A stretch of 64,000 bases of DNA from Actinocatenispora sp963805605. GTDB lineage: Bacteria > Actinomycetota > Actinomycetes > Mycobacteriales > Micromonosporaceae. The notes beneath the pieces were generated by a model. It had not been told where the DNA came from, made no database searches, and was given only the letters and a program-made list of their open reading frames with translations. Positions 41,665-50,321 of this stretch are shown here, piece after piece. The DNA is taken from positions 930,001 through 994,000 of the forward strand of contig CAWDUX010000002.1 of NCBI GenBank assembly GCA_963805605.1. Reading direction: 5' to 3'. Each line of letters begins with the position of its first letter. Position 1 is the first letter of the stretch. Made by a program: the position numbers and the translations under genes.

Positions 41665-42822
41665 TCAACGGGGCAGGTTACGCGCCATCACGATGCGCTG
41701 CACCTGGTTGGTGCCCTCGTAGATCTGGGTGATCTTGGCGTCCCGCATCATCCGCTCCACCGGGTAGTCGCGGGTGTAGCCGTAGCCGCCGAGCAGCTGC
41801 ACCGCGTCGGTGGTGATCTCCATCGCCGCATCCGAGGCGTAGCACTTGGCCGCGGCACCGAAGAAGGTCAGGTCGTCGTCGCCGCGTTCGGACTTGGCCG
41901 CGGCCACGTAGGTCATCTGCCGGGCCGCCTCCAGCTTCATCGCCATGTCGGCGAGCATGAACTGGATGCCCTGGAACTCGACGATCGGCTTGCCGAACTG
42001 CTTGCGCTCGGCCACATAACCGGCCGCGTAGTCCAGCGCACCCTGCGCGATCCCGACCGCTTGTGCGGCGATCGTCACCCGGGTGTGATCGAGGGTACGC
42101 ATGGCGATGCGGAACCCTTCGCCCTCGGCGCCGATCAGGCGGTCAGCCGGGATCCGTACGTTGTCGAAGTAGACCTCGCGGGTCGGGGATCCCTTGATGC
42201 CCAACTTGTGTTCGGGCGCACCGAAGCTGACACCCTCGTCGGCCTTCTCCACCACGAAGGCGGAGATCCCCTTCGACCGCTTCTCCTGATCGGTGACGGC
42301 GAACACGGTGTAGTAGTCGCTGACGCCGGCGTTGGTGATCCAGCGCTTCGCCCCGTTCAGTACCCAGTGATCACCATCACGTACCGCCCGAGTCTTCATC
42401 GACACCGCGTCACTGCCCGCTTCCGGTTCGGACAGGCAGTACGAGAACATGCCGTCCCCGGAAGCCACCGGCGGAAGGTACTTCTGTTTCAGCTCGGGGC
42501 TTCCCGCCAGCAGCAGCGGCATCGTGCCCAGCTTGTTCACCGCCGGGATCAGCGACGACGACGCGCAGGCCCGCGCCACCTCCTCGATCACGATGGCCGT
42601 GGCCAGCGCATCCGCACCGGCGCCGCCGTACTCGACCGGGACATGTGGGGCATGGAAGTCGGCGGCACGCAGGGCGTCGTACGCTGCCTGTGGGAAGATG
42701 GCCTTCTCATCTACCTCGGCGGCATTCGGAGCAACCTTGCCGTCACAGACTGCCCGGACCGCCTCACGGATCGCCTGATGTTCCTCGGGCAACTGGTACA
42801 CGGCGAAATCCGGACTGTTCAT
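41665..42822 (-). CDS. Acyl-CoA dehydrogenase
   Basis: A 385-aa FAD enzyme oxidising acyl-CoA to enoyl-CoA. FAD/substrate motifs include YCLSEPEAGSDAVSMKTRA, WITNAGVSDYYTVFA, and the C-terminal GGYGYTRDYPVERMMRDAKITQIYEGTNQVQRIVMAR, which holds the catalytic Glu (IYEGT). Length and motifs fit short-chain acyl-CoA dehydrogenase. ATG 42822 follows AAAGGAA by 8 nt. It is divergent from the UDP-glucose dehydrogenase gene. Confidence 0.9.
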   Translation of the reverse strand: MNSPDFAVYQLPEEHQAIREAVRAVCDGKVAPNAAEVDEKAIFPQAAYDALRAADFHAPHVPVEYGGAGADALATAIVIEEVARACASSSLIPAVNKLGTMPLLLAGSPELKQKYLPPVASGDGMFSYCLSEPEAGSDAVSMKTRAVRDGDHWVLNGAKRWITNAGVSDYYTVFAVTDQEKRSKGISAFVVEKADEGVSFGAPEHKLGIKGSPTREVYFDNVRIPADRLIGAEGEGFRIAMRTLDHTRVTIAAQAVGIAQGALDYAAGYVAERKQFGKPIVEFQGIQFMLADMAMKLEAARQMTYVAAAKSERGDDDLTFFGAAAKCYASDAAMEITTDAVQLLGGYGYTRDYPVERMMRDAKITQIYEGTNQVQRIVMARNLPR

Positions 42823-43020
42823 CTGGCTGTTCCTTTCCGGCGTGGCTGATGCTGTGAGGATACCGACGAGTAGCATCCCGCTGTCAGCCCGCTCAGGCTC
42901 ATGGGGTCTATCCTCGCCGGGTCGCTGCCGTTTGAACACAGCCCGGCTGTGCACACAACGGTAAGAGCCAGTCGCATATCGCCAGCCCAGCGTCGGAGCC
43001 CATCGCGGAGCGGAGACCAC

Positions 43021-44454
43021 GTGACCGTCCAGTTTCCCAGCACGTCCCCGGTTCAGTCGCAGCCCACCAGTACCCCGCCCTCAGGCGCCGCGAAACCCCG
43101 GCTGACCTTCCTGGGCACCGGCTACCTGGGCTCCACCTACGCGGCCTGCTTCGCCGAACTCGGCTACGAGGTCCTCGGAGTGGACGTCGACGCCGAGAAG
43201 GTGGCAAAGCTCGCCGCCGGCGAGAACCCGATCCACGAACCGGGTCTTGACGAGCTGCTCAAACGCAACCTGGCCACCGGCCGACTGCGGTTCACCACCG
43301 ACTACGCCGAAGCCGCCGACTTCGGTGACGTGCACTTCATCTGCGTCGGCACCCCGCAACGGGCCGACGGCATGGCCGCCGACCTGTCGTACGTCGAATC
43401 GGCCGTCACCAGTCTCGCCCCGCACCTGACCCGCAAGGCCCTGATCGTCGGCAAATCCACCGTTCCGGTCGGTACCGCGTCCTGGGTGGAGGAACTGGCG
43501 CACAAGCACGCACCGGACAACGTCGAGGTGCACGTCGCGTGGAGCCCGGAGTTCCTGCGCGAGGGCTTCGCCTGCGAGGACGTACTGCGCCCGGACCGGG
43601 TCGTGTTCGGGGTCAAGAGCGATTGGTCCCGGGCGATGCTCTACACCGTGCACAAGGCGCTGTTCGACCTGGCCGCCACCGAGGATCGCGAGGTTCCGGT
43701 GGTGGTCACCGACTTCGCCACCGCCGAACTGGTCAAGGTCGCCGCGAACGCCTTCCTGGCAACCAAGATCTCCTTCATCAACGCGATGGCCGAGGTGTGC
43801 GAGGCGTCCGGCGCGGACGTGACCCTGCTGGCCAAGTCGATCGGTTACGACGCCCGGATCGGCAACAAGTTCCTGCGCGCCGGCATCGGCTTCGGCGGCG
43901 GCTGCCTGCCCAAGGACATCCGCGCGTTCCAGGCCCGCGCCCAGGAGATCGGTGCCGGCGAGGCCCTGCGTTTCCTGCACGAGGTCGACCTGGTCAACAC
44001 CCGGCGCCGCACCCGGGTCCTGCAGATGGCCGCCGAACTGCTCGGCCGCCCGATCGGACCGGCCGGACCGGACTTCACCGGGGTACGGGTCGCGGTGCTG
44101 GGCGCGGCGTTCAAGCCCAACTCCGACGACGTACGCGACTCCCCGTCCCTGGCCATCGCCAAGGCGCTGTCGAAGACCAACGCCGACGTGGTCGTCTACG
44201 ACCCGGAGGGGATGGAGAACGCCCGCCGCGAGCTGGACTCGGTCAGCTACGCCAGGAGCATGCTCGACGCGGTCCGGGATTCCGACCTGACCTGCGTACT
44301 GACCGAGTGGGAGGAATTCCGCCGGGCCGATCCGGCGATGCTGGGCGAGGCCGCCCGGGCCCGCCGGGTGGTGGACGGGCGCAACTGCCTGGACCACGTC
44401 AGTTGGACCACCGCCGGCTGGGATTTCCGGGCCATGGGCCGGCCGATCATCTGA
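43021..44454 (+). CDS. UDP-glucose 6-dehydrogenase
   Basis: A 477-aa NAD-dependent enzyme oxidising UDP-glucose to UDP-glucuronate for surface glycans. After a Ser/Pro-rich 22-residue lead, LTFLGTGYLGSTYAACFAELGYEVLGVDVD is the Rossmann start; EFLREGFACEDVLRPDRVVFG and ELVKVAANAFLATKISFINAMAEVCE follow; the catalytic Cys is in FGGGCLPKDIRAF. The central and C-terminal UDPGDH domains are complete, ending VLGAAFKPNSDDVRDSPSL. GTG 43021 is preceded by GGAGCGGAG. Confidence 0.9.
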   Translation: MTVQFPSTSPVQSQPTSTPPSGAAKPRLTFLGTGYLGSTYAACFAELGYEVLGVDVDAEKVAKLAAGENPIHEPGLDELLKRNLATGRLRFTTDYAEAADFGDVHFICVGTPQRADGMAADLSYVESAVTSLAPHLTRKALIVGKSTVPVGTASWVEELAHKHAPDNVEVHVAWSPEFLREGFACEDVLRPDRVVFGVKSDWSRAMLYTVHKALFDLAATEDREVPVVVTDFATAELVKVAANAFLATKISFINAMAEVCEASGADVTLLAKSIGYDARIGNKFLRAGIGFGGGCLPKDIRAFQARAQEIGAGEALRFLHEVDLVNTRRRTRVLQMAAELLGRPIGPAGPDFTGVRVAVLGAAFKPNSDDVRDSPSLAIAKALSKTNADVVVYDPEGMENARRELDSVSYARSMLDAVRDSDLTCVLTEWEEFRRADPAMLGEAARARRVVDGRNCLDHVSWTTAGWDFRAMGRPII

Positions 44455-44475
44455 GCCGGGAACCACAGCGCCTCG

Positions 44476-44524
44476 GGAGACGACAGTGCCGCAGGAGACG
44501 ACAGTGCCCCAGGAGACGACAGTG
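44476..44524 (+). repeat. 18-bp triplication of ribosome binding site plus GTG start
   Basis: GGAGACGACAGTG occurs at 44476-44488, 44494-44506 and 44512-44524, each 18 bp apart. Every copy gives a GGAG Shine-Dalgarno and a GTG start in the same reading frame (44486, 44504, 44522), so three overlapping initiation sites serve one gene. Confidence 0.85.
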
Positions 44525-44917
44525 CGTTACCGCGATCCCGCCGTCATCCAACGGGTGCTGGCCTACCGGACCTGGGCGGTGGTCGGCCTCGGCGACCGCC
44601 CCGAGCGGCCCGCGTACCGGGTCGCCCGGTTCCTGCTCGACCACGGCCGGGAGGTGATCCCGGTCAACCCGCGCGGCGAGTCCGTACACGGTCTGCCGGG
44701 TTTCCGGTCGCTGGCCGAGATCGGTACGCCGGTCGACGTGGTGGACGTCTTCCGCCGGTCCGAGCAGGCCGGGGTGCATGTCGACGAGGCGGTCGAGCTC
44801 GGCGCGAGAGCGGTCTGGCTGCAGCTCGGGGTGATCGACGAGGCGGCCGCGGGCCGGGCCGCCGCCGCCGGGCTGGACGTGGTGATGGACACCTGCCCGG
44901 CGATCGAGTGGCGCTGA
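44486..44917 (+). CDS. CoA-binding protein (YccU-type Rossmann fold)
   Basis: A 143-aa protein of the CoA-binding domain family: AVVGLGDRPERPAYRVARFLLDHGREVIPVNPRG is the Rossmann start, and DVVDVFRRSEQAGVHVDEAVELGARAVWLQLGVIDEAAAGRAAAAGLDVVMDTCPAIEW the conserved end with a Cys of unknown role. It may sense or bind CoA. Three in-frame GTGs (44486, 44504, 44522) each have their own GGAG; the conserved protein starts only after the third, so the shortest form is 131 aa. Converges on purE. Confidence 0.85.
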   Translation: MPQETTVPQETTVRYRDPAVIQRVLAYRTWAVVGLGDRPERPAYRVARFLLDHGREVIPVNPRGESVHGLPGFRSLAEIGTPVDVVDVFRRSEQAGVHVDEAVELGARAVWLQLGVIDEAAAGRAAAAGLDVVMDTCPAIEWR

Positions 44918-44964
44918 TCGCGCCGGCGTGATACCGGCCGACCGGCCTGGCGCGGCGGGGCTGT

Positions 44965-45486
44965 TCAGTTGCTGCTGAGGCTGGCCCGCAGGGCGGCGTC
45001 CTTGTCCGCCACCAGCCGTTCCAGGTCGGCCTGGAAGTCGCTCATCCGCTCCCGCAGCGCGGCGGCCCGCGGGGTATCGCCGGCGGCCAGCACCCGTACC
45101 GCGAGCAGGCCGGCGTTGCGGGCCCCTCCGACCGACACCGTGGCGACCGGCACTCCGGCCGGCATCTGCACGATGGACAGCAGCGAATCCAGCCCGTCCA
45201 GGTACTTCAACGGCACCGGTACGCCGATCACCGGCAGCGGGGTCGCCGCGGCCACCATGCCGGGTAGGTGCGCGGCGCCACCGGCACCCGCGATGACCAC
45301 CCGGATCCCCCGATCGGCGGCCTGGCGCGCGTAGTCGAGCATCAGCCCGGGGGTGCGGTGCGCCGAGACGACCCGCACCTCGTAGCCGACCTCGAACTCG
45401 TCCAACGCTTCCGTGGCCGCCCGCATCGTCGGCCAGTCCGAATCGCTGCCCATGATCACGCCCACCAGCGGCGCCCGCTGTGTCAC
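44965..45486 (-). CDS. purE: N5-carboxyaminoimidazole ribonucleotide mutase
   Basis: A 173-aa class I PurE converting N5-CAIR to CAIR in purine synthesis. VGVIMGSDSDWPTMRAATEAL is the phosphate-binding start, YEVRVVSAHRTPGLM holds the conserved His, and GAGGAAHLPGMVAAATPLPVIGVPV follows. It forms octamers in the cytoplasm. Overlaps purK by 4 bp, so the two are coupled. Confidence 0.95.
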   Translation of the reverse strand: MTQRAPLVGVIMGSDSDWPTMRAATEALDEFEVGYEVRVVSAHRTPGLMLDYARQAADRGIRVVIAGAGGAAHLPGMVAAATPLPVIGVPVPLKYLDGLDSLLSIVQMPAGVPVATVSVGGARNAGLLAVRVLAAGDTPRAAALRERMSDFQADLERLVADKDAALRASLSSN

Positions 45487-46667
45487 GTCGTCTCCTGTCC
45501 TGCGGCCCCGCGGCCGTAGCGCAACCAGTTGGCCGCGCGCGCCGCGCGGTCACGTACCCGTACCAGGTCGGTGCCCGGCACCGTCACGTGCCCGATCTTG
45601 CGGCCGGGCCGTACCTGCTTGCCGTACAGGTGCACCTTCGCCTCCGGTACCTCGGCGAACAGGTGGTGCAGCCGTTCGTCGATGCCCAGCCCGCCGGGTT
45701 CACCCCCCAGTACGTTGGCCATCACCACGACCGGCGCGGTCAGCGACGTGGCACCCATCGGGTAGTCCAGTACGGCCCGCAGGTGCTGCTCGAACTGCGA
45801 GGTCCGGGCGCCCTCGATGGTCCAGTGCGCGGAGTTGTGCGGCCGCATGGCCAGCTCGTTGACCACCAGCTCACCGGTGGTGGTCTCGAACAGTTCCACC
45901 GCGAGGATCCCGACCACGCCGAGTTCGGCGGCGATCCGGATGGCCAATTGCTGGGCCTCGACCGCCCGGTCCTCTGCCAGTCCCGGCGCGGGTGCCAGCA
46001 CCTCCACGCAGATTCCGTCCCGCTGCACGGTCTCCACCACCGGGTACGCCGCGACCTGACCGAACGGCGAACGTGCCACCACCGCCGCGAGTTCCCGGCG
46101 CAGCGCGACCCGTTCCTCGACGATCAGCGGGGTGCCATCGGCGGCCAGCTCGTCCACCAGTGGCCCGGCGGCCGCCGCGTCGTCGACCATCCAGACGCCG
46201 CGGCCATCGTAGCCGCCCCGGGCCGCCTTCAGCACGACCGGCCACCCGGCGTCGTCGCCGAACCGCACCAGGTCCGCGGTCGCGGAGATCGGCGACCAGC
46301 GCGGGCAGCGGATGCCCAACGCGGTCAGCCGTTCGCGCATCACCTGCTTGTCCTGTGCGCAGATCAACGCATCCGGCCCCGGGTACACCGCGTGGCCCTC
46401 GGCGACCAGCGCCCGGATGTGCTCCGGCGGTACGTGCTCGTGGTCGAAGGTGACCACGTCGCAGCCGTCCGCCAGCTTGCGCAGCGCGTCGAGATCGGTG
46501 TGCTGGCCCACCAGCACGTCGGCGGCCACCAGCGCGGCGCCGTCGTCGGGTGCGGCCGCCAGGATCCGCAGTGACTGGCCCAGAGCTATCGCGGCCTGGT
46601 GGGTCATCCGGGCCAACTGCCCCGCCCCGACCATGCCGACCACAGGAAGATCGGTACGACTGTCCAT
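45483..46667 (-). CDS. purK: N5-carboxyaminoimidazole ribonucleotide synthetase
   Basis: A 394-aa ATP-grasp enzyme that carboxylates AIR with ATP and bicarbonate. VGMVGAGQLARMTHQAAIALG opens; ATP-grasp parts KAARGGYDGRGVWMVDD, LIVEERVALRRELAAVVAR and VELFETTTGELVVNELAMRPHNSAHWTIEG (metal-binding Glu/Asn) are conserved. The pair purK-purE is transcribed in the minus direction, next to a divergent sigma-factor gene. Confidence 0.95.
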   Translation of the reverse strand: MDSRTDLPVVGMVGAGQLARMTHQAAIALGQSLRILAAAPDDGAALVAADVLVGQHTDLDALRKLADGCDVVTFDHEHVPPEHIRALVAEGHAVYPGPDALICAQDKQVMRERLTALGIRCPRWSPISATADLVRFGDDAGWPVVLKAARGGYDGRGVWMVDDAAAAGPLVDELAADGTPLIVEERVALRRELAAVVARSPFGQVAAYPVVETVQRDGICVEVLAPAPGLAEDRAVEAQQLAIRIAAELGVVGILAVELFETTTGELVVNELAMRPHNSAHWTIEGARTSQFEQHLRAVLDYPMGATSLTAPVVVMANVLGGEPGGLGIDERLHHLFAEVPEAKVHLYGKQVRPGRKIGHVTVPGTDLVRVRDRAARAANWLRYGRGAAGQETT

Positions 46668-46785
46668 CGGCGTCTAGCCTAGGGTCCGCACTCTCGGCCG
46701 GACCTGGCAGGTGGAACCAGGCCGTTCGCGTCGTCACCGACCTACCGTCACCGACCTCCCCGTTCCGCGTTTTACGTAACGAATG

Positions 46786-46803
46786 TCATCAGCACGCTGA
46801 TGA
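46786..46803. promoter_or_regulatory. 18-bp palindrome in the purK/sigma-factor divergent gap
   Basis: TCATCAGC-AC-GCTGATGA is a perfect inverted repeat 30 bp before the sigma-factor ATG. Upstream lies TTTTACGTAACG. It is the only clear symmetric site in the 165-bp gap; an operator for the purine or sigma-factor gene is possible. Nothing else known binds it. Confidence 0.45.
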
Positions 46804-46832
46804 GAGGCGCACCTGGACCGGAACGGCACCCG

Positions 46833-47480
46833 ATGACGACCATCCCTCGACCCCGACCGGCCATCACGACGGAGGAGCCCGGCGACGCGGAACTGATCAC
46901 CGCCACCCGCAACGGCGACAGTGCCGCCTTCGGCACCCTGTACCGGCGGCACGTCGCGGCGGCGCACCGGATGGCCCGTGCCCTGGTGGCCGACCGGGCA
47001 TCCGCCGACGACCTGGTGGCCGAGTCGTTCGTACGTCTGCTGGCCCGGCTGCGCGCCGGACACGGACCGGACCTGGCGTTCCGGGCGTACCTGCTCACCA
47101 GCCTGCGTAACACCTGCTACCGGCAGACCCGACGGGACCGTCGGGTCACCGTCACCGACGACCTCAGCCCGTACGACGCGGGAACGCCGTACGATCCCGG
47201 CGACGCGAGCCTGGTGCTCTCGCCGGCCGCGAAAGCCTTCCGCCGGCTACCGGAACGCTGGCGCGCGGTGCTGTGGCACACCGCCGTACAGGATGCGACC
47301 CCGGCGCAGGTGGCGCCGCTGCTGGGCCTGACACCCAACGGGGTGTCCGCCCTCGCCTACCGGGCCCGCGGTCGGCTCAGGCAGATGTACCTGCAGGAAC
47401 ACGAACCAGATCCGGAGATCACCGGGGCATGCGTTTCCGGGGAATTCGTCCTTCTTCGGGGAGAACCTGCCGATCGCTAG
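46833..47480 (+). CDS. Short sigma-70-family (ECF-type) sigma factor
   Basis: A 215-aa sigma factor with region 2 at about residues 28-95 (DSAAFGTLYRRHVAAAHRMAR, then ADDLVAESFVRLLARL, then YLLTSLRNTCYRQTRR) and region 4 at about 130-185 (AFRRLPERWRAVLWHTAVQDATPAQVAPLLGLTPNGVSALAYRARGRLRQMYL). Actinobacterial relatives with the LAYRAREGLRQAYLQ pattern often carry a zinc-finger anti-sigma-like extension after region 4; this one stops after ~25 unrelated residues. ATG 46833 chosen; ATG 46800 would lie on the palindrome. No anti-sigma gene is adjacent. Confidence 0.85.
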   Translation: MTTIPRPRPAITTEEPGDAELITATRNGDSAAFGTLYRRHVAAAHRMARALVADRASADDLVAESFVRLLARLRAGHGPDLAFRAYLLTSLRNTCYRQTRRDRRVTVTDDLSPYDAGTPYDPGDASLVLSPAAKAFRRLPERWRAVLWHTAVQDATPAQVAPLLGLTPNGVSALAYRARGRLRQMYLQEHEPDPEITGACVSGEFVLLRGEPADR

Positions 47481-47493
47481 CTAATCTGGACTG

Positions 47494-48069
47494 GTGGCGG
47501 AGTCACGGCTGGAAGGCGCGGACGAGCCGACCGCCAGTGGCCTGCGCGGCCTGCACGCCCGGTTCCGGCAGCTGCTCAACGAGGTGGCCAAGTTCGGTGT
47601 GATCGGCGGCGCCACCTTCCTGGTCGACATCGGCATCTACAACCTGTGCGAGAGCGTGTTCGGTTGGGGGCCGCTGACCTCCAAGACGATCTCGGTCACC
47701 GTCGCCGCCACCTCCGCCTTCCTCGGCAACCGGTACTGGACCTGGCGCAACCGGCCGCGTACCAGCCTTGCCCGGGAGTACCTGCTGTATTTCGTGATGA
47801 ACGCGGTCGGGCTGTTGATCGCCCTGGCCTGCCTCGGTTTCAGCTACTACATCCTGGGCTTCTACTGGCCGCGGGCGTTCCACAGCGCGCTGGCCAACAA
47901 CCTCTCCGGCAACATCATCGGCAACGCTCTGGGTACCCTGTTCCGGTTCTGGGCGTACCGCCGCTGGGTGTTCCTGCCGTTGCGCGAGCCGCCCGTGGAG
48001 TTGGCCACCGGCCTGCCCGAACCGACCGCCGGTGGTGAGAGCGACAGCCAGTGGGGTGAGCGCGGATGA
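47494..48069 (+). CDS. GtrA-family membrane protein
   Basis: A 191-aa protein with four predicted helices. NEVAKFGVIGGATFLVDIGIYNL is the GtrA start, then FLGNRYWTWRNRPR and NALGTLFRFWAYRRWVF. GtrA-type proteins are thought to flip or present lipid-linked sugars such as polyprenyl-phosphate glucose. TAATCT lies 6 nt before GTG 47494, so the transcript may be leaderless. ATGA overlap with the MaoC-like gene. Confidence 0.85.
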   Translation: MAESRLEGADEPTASGLRGLHARFRQLLNEVAKFGVIGGATFLVDIGIYNLCESVFGWGPLTSKTISVTVAATSAFLGNRYWTWRNRPRTSLAREYLLYFVMNAVGLLIALACLGFSYYILGFYWPRAFHSALANNLSGNIIGNALGTLFRFWAYRRWVFLPLREPPVELATGLPEPTAGGESDSQWGERG

Positions 48070-48578
48070 CCTCCCGCCAGGTGTCGGGTACCGGTGCGGT
48101 GCCCGAGGAGTTCTACGAGGATCTGGTGCCGGGGCGGGTGTTCGACCTGGGCGTCACGGAAGTCGACGGTGCGGAGATGCTGCGCTACGCGCAACGCTTC
48201 GATCCGCAGTGGTACCACGTGGACGACGCGCTGGCGGCGACCAGCGACTACGGCGGACTGATCGCCAGCGGCTGGTACACGGCGAGCCTGTTCATGCGCA
48301 GCTACGTCGACCGGGTGCTGTCCCGGGCCGCCGCGGCGGCCTCCCCGGGCGTGGAGGAACTGCGCTGGAAGGCGCCCGTACGGGCCGGTGACCGGCTGGC
48401 CGGGCAGCTACGGGTGCTGGGCCGGGAACCCTCCCGCAGCCGCCCCGGGCTGGGCACCGTACAGCTCGGGGGCGGCCTGCGCCGGCTGGCTGACGCCGAC
48501 GAGGCGGACACCACCGTGCTGGAGCTACGTTTCCGTGGCTGGTTCGCGATGCGCGGCAGCGGCCCCGCAGGTCAGTAA
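48066..48578 (+). CDS. MaoC-like (hotdog) dehydratase
   Basis: A 170-aa hotdog protein of the MaoC/R-hydratase family: EFYEDLVPGRVFDLGVTEVDGAEMLRYAQRFDPQWYHVDDALA contains the hydratase motif with the catalytic Asp/His region, then SGWYTASLFMRSYVD and VEELRWKAPVRAGDRLAGQLRVLGREPSRSRPGLG. It probably hydrates enoyl-CoA thioesters. ATG overlaps the GtrA stop by 4 bp and its end overlaps the convergent PH-domain gene by 7 bp. Confidence 0.85.
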   Translation: MTSRQVSGTGAVPEEFYEDLVPGRVFDLGVTEVDGAEMLRYAQRFDPQWYHVDDALAATSDYGGLIASGWYTASLFMRSYVDRVLSRAAAAASPGVEELRWKAPVRAGDRLAGQLRVLGREPSRSRPGLGTVQLGGGLRRLADADEADTTVLELRFRGWFAMRGSGPAGQ

Positions 48579-49099
48579 CCGGCGTCCTCGGTGTGGGTGT
48601 GGTGCGGCTCGCTGTGCCGCGGCTCGGTGTCCTCCTCCACCAGCTGGTAGAGGGTGCTCTGGGTGCGCTCCACCCGGGGGATGTCCGTCAACACGATCTG
48701 GCCGTGCTCGCCGGCGGACTCGATGATCAGGGTCCCGCAGCCCAGCATCCGTTCCAGCAGGTTGTGTTCGAACGACACGTCGTTGATCCGGTCCAGCGGA
48801 ATGTCCCGGCCGGAGCGGGACAGGATGCCGCTGCGCAGCAGGATCCGGCGGCTGGTGAACACGTAGTGCGTGGTCGCCCAGCCGAGGAAACGGCGCAACG
48901 GGTAGAGGATCAGCAGCAGCACGGCGACACCGGCCAGCACGTACGACAGGATCGGCCACGGGCTCACCACGATGCCGAACACGGCCAGGCCAACGACCAG
49001 CACTGTCACGATGAACGCGCCGACCAGCCGCTTCCAGTGCGGATGCAGCTGTAGCACCACCTGTTCGTCCTCGACGAGCATGTTGTCCGGGAAACCCAC
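48572..49099 (-). CDS. PH-domain membrane protein (YdbT-like)
   Basis: A 175-aa protein: LVEDEQVVLQLHPHWKRLVGAFIVTVL leads two membrane helices (about 28-70), then a bacterial PH domain, YVFTSRRILLRSGILSRSGRDIPLDRINDVSFEHNLLERMLGCGTLIIESAGEHGQIVLTDIPRVERTQ. Such proteins are membrane-bound and of unknown or stress-related role. It follows the Asp23-type cluster by about 70 bp and may be its last gene. Confidence 0.85.
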   Translation of the reverse strand: MGFPDNMLVEDEQVVLQLHPHWKRLVGAFIVTVLVVGLAVFGIVVSPWPILSYVLAGVAVLLLILYPLRRFLGWATTHYVFTSRRILLRSGILSRSGRDIPLDRINDVSFEHNLLERMLGCGTLIIESAGEHGQIVLTDIPRVERTQSTLYQLVEEDTEPRHSEPHHTHTEDAGY

Positions 49100-49169
49100 G
49101 GTACGATCCTCCTGCGGCCGGCGGTGCGGTACCCGAGAATCTAGCCCACCACCGCCACCGGGTCGATCA

Positions 49170-49781
49170 TCAGCTGACCCGCGCGCCTTCGCGGTCGCTG
49201 AGCGTCACCTCGACCTGTACGTCGGTCGGCCGCAGGCCGGTCGTCCGGGTGAACCGGGCCAGGCTCTCGGCCAGGTAGACCTGCAACTTCGCCAGGTCGG
49301 CACCGGCCGCGACCCCGAGCCGCGCCCGGACCAGCGGTTCCGCTTCGTCACCACCCAGGCCCACGCTCACCTGCCGTACCTTCGGATGACGGGCCAGGTC
49401 ACGTTCGATGCCGTGCAGCATGGCGCCGGACCGTACCCGGGTGTGCCCCGGAAGCATCAGGTCGGCGCGGTGCCGCGCGCCCGGGTCACCCACCACCGGA
49501 TCGGTCCACAGCAGATCGGGCATCGGTCGGACCATCCTGGTACGAAGCTCTGCGCGCAGCAGCAGCAGACCGAGGAGCACCAGCAACAACCCGACGACCG
49601 CGAGCACCACCCAGGGCCACCCGCCCCAGCCGTGCCACCACGTCCGTACCCCGGACGGGAGCAGTGCGGTGCTGCGGGCAAGCCGCGGGATCCGGCCCAG
49701 GCCCGCCAGCGTCCCGGCCAGGCCGACCAGCAGTAGCAGCACCGCGATCACGGTCCCCAGCACCCGGTTCCCCCGGTCCAT
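49170..49781 (-). CDS. AmaP-like Asp23-anchoring membrane protein
   Basis: A 203-aa protein with an N-terminal membrane hairpin (helices about residues 8-30 and 53-75) and a cytoplasmic alpha/beta domain (about 110-200: RSGAMLHGIERDLARHPKVRQVSVGLGG, then LRARLGVAAGADLAKLQ-like VRARLGVAAGADL). This architecture matches AmaP, the membrane anchor of Asp23. Its ATG abuts the TGA of the upstream gene, so translation is coupled. It would hold the two Asp23-type proteins below on the membrane. Confidence 0.7.
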   Translation of the reverse strand: MDRGNRVLGTVIAVLLLLVGLAGTLAGLGRIPRLARSTALLPSGVRTWWHGWGGWPWVVLAVVGLLLVLLGLLLLRAELRTRMVRPMPDLLWTDPVVGDPGARHRADLMLPGHTRVRSGAMLHGIERDLARHPKVRQVSVGLGGDEAEPLVRARLGVAAGADLAKLQVYLAESLARFTRTTGLRPTDVQVEVTLSDREGARVS

Positions 49782-50321
49782 TCAGGCCACCCTCCTGGGC
49801 TTACGCATCGCGACCCGCAGCTTCACCGCACCGGGCGCGGCGAAGCGGCCCAGTTCGCTCTGCACCATCCGGTACACCGCGGGCCTGCTGTCGACGCGAC
49901 CCGCCGCGGTGACGACCAGCCGCCAGCGGTCCCGCCGGCCACGCAGCTTCGCCTTCGCGTGACTGACCCCCGTGACACCCTGTACGGCGTCTGCGAGTTG
50001 CTGTTCCACCGACCGGCGGTACACCCACCAGTCGACGGGCACCGCACCGTCGCCGCCGCGTACCGCAAGATGCCGTGGTGTCCACGGCCGCAGCTCGGCG
50101 AACAGCAGCAGCAGACCCAGTACACCGACTGCGATCGCCACCGCCAGCACCAGCGGCTGATTCAGCCGGGCCCGGGTGAGCGGGCCGTACCAGCTGTCGA
50201 ACCGGATCAGCCAGGGCCGACGACCGGTGGCGGCCAGTATCCCATCCACCACCGCGATCACTCCGCCAGCGACCAGTACCAGGCCGAGCAGCAGCGCCGC
50301 CAGCCGGTTGAACACCCGCAT
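49782..50321 (-). CDS. DUF6286-like membrane protein
   Basis: A 179-aa protein with two N-terminal helices (about 5-30 and 58-78) and a C-terminal cytoplasmic domain: VDWWVYRRSVEQQLADAVQGVTGVSHAKAKLRGRRDRWRLVVTAAGRVD. This is the family that accompanies Asp23 proteins in actinobacteria. Start and stop are joined directly to both neighbours (no gap), typical for subunits made in fixed ratio. Function unknown, probably an envelope complex. Confidence 0.75.
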   Translation of the reverse strand: MRVFNRLAALLLGLVLVAGGVIAVVDGILAATGRRPWLIRFDSWYGPLTRARLNQPLVLAVAIAVGVLGLLLLFAELRPWTPRHLAVRGGDGAVPVDWWVYRRSVEQQLADAVQGVTGVSHAKAKLRGRRDRWRLVVTAAGRVDSRPAVYRMVQSELGRFAAPGAVKLRVAMRKPRRVA

